From NCBI RefSeq assembly GCF_008727815.1, contig NZ_CP044230.1, forward strand, positions 1,100,001 through 1,164,000: 64,000 nucleotides of DNA, written 5' to 3'. Positions within the stretch are counted from its first letter, which is position 1. Every line of letters starts with the position of its first letter. Made by a program: the position numbers and the translations under genes. This document shows, piece after piece, positions 60,592 to 64,000 of the stretch. The notes below the pieces were generated by a model. It had not been told where the DNA came from. It was given only the letters and a program-made list of their open reading frames with translations, and did not search any database. Origin of the DNA: Streptococcus sp. LPB0220. Lineage in GTDB: Bacteria; Bacillota; Bacilli; Lactobacillales; Streptococcaceae.

Positions 60592-62460
60592 TTATTCATC
60601 TAATTCGCTCAGATATTCATAGCGATCGTACTTCTCAAGTAGTCGCTCATTTTCCTGATCCAATTCCTTTTGAAGAGCTGACAATTTGCCAAAGTCAGAG
60701 CCGTTTTCATTCATCTCCACTTCAATCTCTGCAATTCGATTTTCAATCGCTTCGATATCTGCCTCAATACTTGCCCACTCTTGCTTCTCCATGTAGCTCA
60801 TGCGCTTCTTCTCTTCTTTTGGCTTGACAGGTTTTTCTTTTTCAAGCTTGTGACTGGCCGTTACCTGGGCTGCTTCAAAGGCTTTTTCATCCAGGTAATC
60901 CGTATAATTGCCAAAGAACTCCCGAATGCCCCCGTTTTCAAAAGCCAGGATCTTGCTTGCCACCTTGTCTAGGAAATAGCGGTCGTGGCTAACGGTAATA
61001 ACGGGACCTCCAAAGTTTTGAAGGAAGTTTTCCAAAACCGTCAAGGTGGCGATATCCAAATCATTGGTCGGCTCATCGAGGAGAAGCACATTAGGTTTTT
61101 CAATCAAGAGTTTTAAGAGAAAGAGCCGTTTCTTCTCCCCACCGGAGAGTTTTTCAATCAAGGTTCCGTGCATGGAACGTGGGAAGAGAAATTGCTCCAA
61201 GAGATCTGCGATCGAAGTCGTTCCGACGGTCGTTTTTACTTCCTCGGCAACTTCTTGCAAGAAATTAATCACGCGCTTGCTTTCATCCAACCCATCAATC
61301 TGTTGAGAGAAATAAGCCACCCGGACGGTTTCCCCGATAATGACTTGCCCAGACTGAGGATGGAGTCGCTCAGTGATCAGATTGAGCAGGGTTGATTTGC
61401 CGACGCCATTATCCCCGACGATCCCGATGCGGTCCTTGTTTTGCACCAAGAGGTTAAAGTCATGTAAAATCGGCTTATTTTCAAAAGCAAAACTCACACT
61501 CTTAAACTCGATGACTTTCTTTCCGATCCGGCTGGTCTCAAAGTTCATCTCCAAATCCGTCTGGTTGCTTTGACCAGACAAGTCTTGCTTAAGATCATGG
61601 AAACGGTTGATCCGAGCCTGTTGCTTGGTCGCACGCGCCTGGGGTTGTCTCCGCATCCAGGTCAACTCCTGCTTATAGAGTTGCTGCTTCTTATGAAGAA
61701 GGGCTGCATCACGCTCATCTTGCTCAGCCTTTAAGCGGACATAATCCTGGTAATTGCCTTGATACTCAATCAAACTAGCTCGATCCAACTCAAAGATCCG
61801 TGTTGAAATATTATCCAAGAAATAACGATCGTGGGTAATGAAGAGCACGGTTTTCTTAGAGTTCTTCAAGAAATTGGTCAGCCATTCGATGGTATCAATG
61901 TCTAGGTGGTTGGTCGGCTCATCTAGTAAGAGCAGATCGTGGTGAGATAGCAAAACCTGTGCCAATTGCACCCGACGACGCAAGCCCCCAGATAGATCCC
62001 CAACTTTGGCGTTCAAGTCTTCAATTCCAAGCTTTGAAAGGACTGTCTTAACCTGACTCTCGATTTCCCAAGCATTGAGCGAATCCATCTCCGCCATGAC
62101 CTTTTCAAGACGTGCTTGGTTCTCTTCTCGGTAATCCGCCATCAAGAACTCGTAATCGCGAATCAGCTGCATTTCGCGTAAATCACTAGATAACACTGTA
62201 TCCAGAACCGTCTTTTGATCATCAAAGTCTGGTTCCTGAGTCAAATAACCAATCGTATAATCACTCTTTGCAGAAAAAGGACTCACATCTCCATCAAAGC
62301 CAGAGCGACCTGACAACACATCTAACAGAGTGGTCTTTCCAGTCCCATTGACCCCGATCAATCCGATTCGATCCAAGTCGTGAATGATAAAGGAAATCTC
62401 ACGAAAGACGGTCTTATCTCCGACAGATTTGGTTAATTTATCGACAATAAAATCGCTCAT
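60592..62460 (-). CDS. ABC-F family ATPase (Uup-like)
   Basis: 622-residue soluble protein with two ABC domains and no membrane helices. Walker [13 protein letters not shown] (about residues 36-47) and [12 protein letters not shown]; signatures [12 protein letters not shown] and [11 protein letters not shown]; Walker B with catalytic Glu [13 protein letters not shown] and [12 protein letters not shown]. The P-site linker region between the domains and a charged C-terminal coiled coil ([21 protein letters not shown], then a Glu/Leu-rich helix to the end) match Uup. ABC-F proteins act on the ribosome or rescue stalled translation. The start overlaps cca by four bases. Confidence 0.9.
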   Translation of the reverse strand: MSDFIVDKLTKSVGDKTVFREISFIIHDLDRIGLIGVNGTGKTTLLDVLSGRSGFDGDVSPFSAKSDYTIGYLTQEPDFDDQKTVLDTVLSSDLREMQLIRDYEFLMADYREENQARLEKVMAEMDSLNAWEIESQVKTVLSKLGIEDLNAKVGDLSGGLRRRVQLAQVLLSHHDLLLLDEPTNHLDIDTIEWLTNFLKNSKKTVLFITHDRYFLDNISTRIFELDRASLIEYQGNYQDYVRLKAEQDERDAALLHKKQQLYKQELTWMRRQPQARATKQQARINRFHDLKQDLSGQSNQTDLEMNFETSRIGKKVIEFKSVSFAFENKPILHDFNLLVQNKDRIGIVGDNGVGKSTLLNLITERLHPQSGQVIIGETVRVAYFSQQIDGLDESKRVINFLQEVAEEVKTTVGTTSIADLLEQFLFPRSMHGTLIEKLSGGEKKRLFLLKLLIEKPNVLLLDEPTNDLDIATLTVLENFLQNFGGPVITVSHDRYFLDKVASKILAFENGGIREFFGNYTDYLDEKAFEAAQVTASHKLEKEKPVKPKEEKKRMSYMEKQEWASIEADIEAIENRIAEIEVEMNENGSDFGKLSALQKELDQENERLLEKYDRYEYLSELDE

Positions 62461-63668
62461 TTTTCCTCCTCTTTTGCTTGCTGGATATAGGCGATGATGG
62501 CCTCTTTTTCATTGGCCAGTTCCCCATCGACAATGGCATATTCGATCTTTGTCAAAATGTCTCCTAAGGCTGGACCTGGTTGAAAGCCGTAGTCTTTGAT
62601 CAGCATACCGCCATTAACCACTACTTCATGCTTATCATGAATGGTCAAGCTATCATAGACGCGCTCGATGGCCATATAATCCACACTCAAGGCATACGCT
62701 TCACGGAGCTCTTCAGCTAGTAGCAACAAAGGCTTCTCATACTTGTAGCAGGCACGCTTGTCTAGACTTCCTTTTCCTCGGAGCTTTAGAATCTCCACGA
62801 TCTGCTCCACCGTCTTGGCAAACTCTCTAGACGTCTTCCATTTCTTAAAGAATTTTGGAATATCTTGAATCTCTAGTGCTAAGACTAAAGCAGCCCAGGC
62901 TTGCTCAGAAGTTGAAAAGGTATATTCCAACTCTATGTCAAACAAACGCTCAAGTGCTTCTTTGCGATCCTTCATTTCTGGTAGATAGTGATAGGCTTTG
63001 CTTGAAAGCATGGCCTCCAAGCCTTGTCTCCAATATGGAGAAAGTAAGAGCTTATCGAACTCGATGAAAGTGCGCTCAACAGAGATTTTCTCTAGCAAAG
63101 GAGCACACTCCTTCATAGCATCAAAGGTTGCGTCTTCTAATTCAAAGCCAAGACTGGCTTGAAAACGAAAGCCTCGCATGATGCGGAGCGCATCTTCATG
63201 AAAGCGTTCACAAGGAAGCCCAACGGCCCGAAGGACCTTGTTTTCTAAATCTTCTAACCCCTGAAAGAGGTCAACAATCTCTCCTTTTTCATTTAAGGCA
63301 AAGGCATTGACGGTGAAATCGCGGCGCTTGAGGTCTTCTTCTAGTGAGCGGACAAAAGACACGGAGCTTGGACGGCGATAATCGACATAGACATCCTCTG
63401 TCCGGAAGGTCGTAATTTCATATTCTTGACCATTTTCAAGAACCAAGACGGTCCCGTGTTCGATACCGATATCTACTGTTCGATCAAAAATCGCCTTGGT
63501 TTCCTCTGGATAAGAGGAGGAAGCGATATCGACATCGTGAATCGGACGATCCAAGAGAGCATCTCGGACAGATCCTCCCACAAAATAAGCCTCAAAACCA
63601 GCTGCTTTAATCTTCTCTAATATTGGTAAAGCCTCCTGAAACTCAGAAGGCATCTTTTTTAATCTCAT
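62457..63668 (-). CDS. cca: CCA-adding tRNA nucleotidyltransferase
   Basis: 403-residue class II enzyme that adds CCA to tRNA 3' ends. The N-terminal head carries [15 protein letters not shown] and HDVDIASS with the metal-binding Asp pair (about residues 34-52), then [12 protein letters not shown] (neck) and [17 protein letters not shown]. The helical body and tail follow. ATG 63668 overlaps the stop of dapB (ATGA), and its own stop overlaps the ABC-F start, so three genes are coupled. Confidence 0.94.
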   Translation of the reverse strand: MRLKKMPSEFQEALPILEKIKAAGFEAYFVGGSVRDALLDRPIHDVDIASSSYPEETKAIFDRTVDIGIEHGTVLVLENGQEYEITTFRTEDVYVDYRRPSSVSFVRSLEEDLKRRDFTVNAFALNEKGEIVDLFQGLEDLENKVLRAVGLPCERFHEDALRIMRGFRFQASLGFELEDATFDAMKECAPLLEKISVERTFIEFDKLLLSPYWRQGLEAMLSSKAYHYLPEMKDRKEALERLFDIELEYTFSTSEQAWAALVLALEIQDIPKFFKKWKTSREFAKTVEQIVEILKLRGKGSLDKRACYKYEKPLLLLAEELREAYALSVDYMAIERVYDSLTIHDKHEVVVNGGMLIKDYGFQPGPALGDILTKIEYAIVDGELANEKEAIIAYIQQAKEEEK

Positions 63669-64000
63669 AGTAAGTGTTCCAAACCATAGACAAGCTCATG
63701 ACGCTTGACAACTTCTTTAATCCCTAGATTTACTCCTGTCATGAAGGAAACACGATCATAGGAATCATGACGGAGAGTCAAGCCTTCACCTTGGCTACCA
63801 AAAATCACCTCTTGGTGAGCCACTAGGCCAGGCAATCGAACCGAATGGATGCGCATCCCTTCAAAATCTGCCCCTCTTGCTCCAGGCATCAACTCTTCTT
63901 CATCTGCTGCACCTTGCTGGATTTTCTCGCGCTTCTCAGAGATCAGCTCAGCTGTCTTAATCGCTGTTCCACTCGGTGCATCTTTCTTCTTATCATGGTG
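63665..64000 (-). CDS. dapB: 4-hydroxy-tetrahydrodipicolinate reductase, 3' part
   Basis: C-terminal 111 codons of DapB, open at the window edge. The conserved active-site segment [13 protein letters not shown] (His/Lys of the family signature) is at the beginning of the visible part. [26 protein letters not shown] follows, with the C-terminal domain ending at GLEHLL. It uses the DapA product in lysine/diaminopimelate synthesis. The upstream half and start lie beyond 64000. Confidence 0.93.
   Translation of the reverse strand, partial: HHDKKKDAPSGTAIKTAELISEKREKIQQGAADEEELMPGARGADFEGMRIHSVRLPGLVAHQEVIFGSQGEGLTLRHDSYDRVSFMTGVNLGIKEVVKRHELVYGLEHLL

Overview
The window is a stretch of a low-to-mid GC streptococcal chromosome. 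The gene content and order (XerS with a difSL site, DprA, a YSIRK/LPXTG fibrillar adhesin of the CshA type, a folA-small ORF-clpX-engB block, an acetoin/pyruvate dehydrogenase cluster with lipoate ligase) point to an oral Streptococcus of the mitis/sanguinis/parasanguinis type. I cannot fix the species from sequence alone. No IS element, prophage, CRISPR array, tRNA or rRNA was seen.

The window spans the replication terminus. Positions 1-4311 carry only plus-strand genes (ffh 3' end, a DUF915-type hydrolase, an acetyl-xylan-esterase-like enzyme, xerS). A 31-bp difSL site lies at 3159-3189, directly before xerS. From 4393 to 64000 every gene is on the minus strand. The coding strand therefore switches at dif, as expected where the two replichores meet. 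The 528-bp gap before xerS also holds an array of the 9-mer TAAAGTACA/TGTACTTTA, which no gene explains.

Minus-strand layout, left to right: a lactococcin-972-type ABC transporter pair with a tiny downstream ORF (4.4-7.1 kb). Lipoate ligase and the four-gene aco/pdh complex (7.4-13.5 kb), with a cre-like site inside its promoter. An ATP-grasp enzyme with two esterases (13.7-16.5 kb). trmFO, topA and dprA, a ROK protein, rnhB and rbgA (16.6-23.8 kb). A zinc-ribbon membrane protein with an ABC-2 permease and an ATPase carrying an FHA-like domain (23.9-27.5 kb). An orphan ATP-cone, dapA, asd, LemA/DUF3137, a structured small RNA, an AlkD-like repair protein, cardiolipin synthase and a GNAT acetyltransferase (27.6-35.8 kb). 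A secreted beta-helix protein with the GH87 alpha-1,3-glucanase active-site pattern (35.9-37.9 kb). A heterodimeric ABC exporter (38.1-41.7 kb) and three tandem paralogous lipoproteins (41.8-43.4 kb). rplJ-rplL with an L10 leader, a formate/nitrite channel, and a glucosaminidase with a WalR/VicR box (43.6-46.5 kb). engB-clpX-orf56-folA (46.6-49.2 kb). A 2858-residue CshA-like adhesin (49.3-57.9 kb). thyA and glcK, then the dapB-cca-ABC-F-DUF308 operon (58.1-64.0 kb).

Functional links: lplA supplies lipoylation for the dehydrogenase whose genes lie beside it. dapA, asd and dapB all belong to the lysine/diaminopimelate pathway. The adhesin, beta-helix glucanase candidate, glucosaminidase and lipoproteins form a cell-surface set. 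Candidate regulatory inputs visible in the DNA are CcpA (cre-like sites at aco, glcK and the esterase), ComX (cin-box-like site at dprA), WalR/VicR (two direct-repeat boxes) and L10 autoregulation. All functional calls come from reading motifs; no database search was run.
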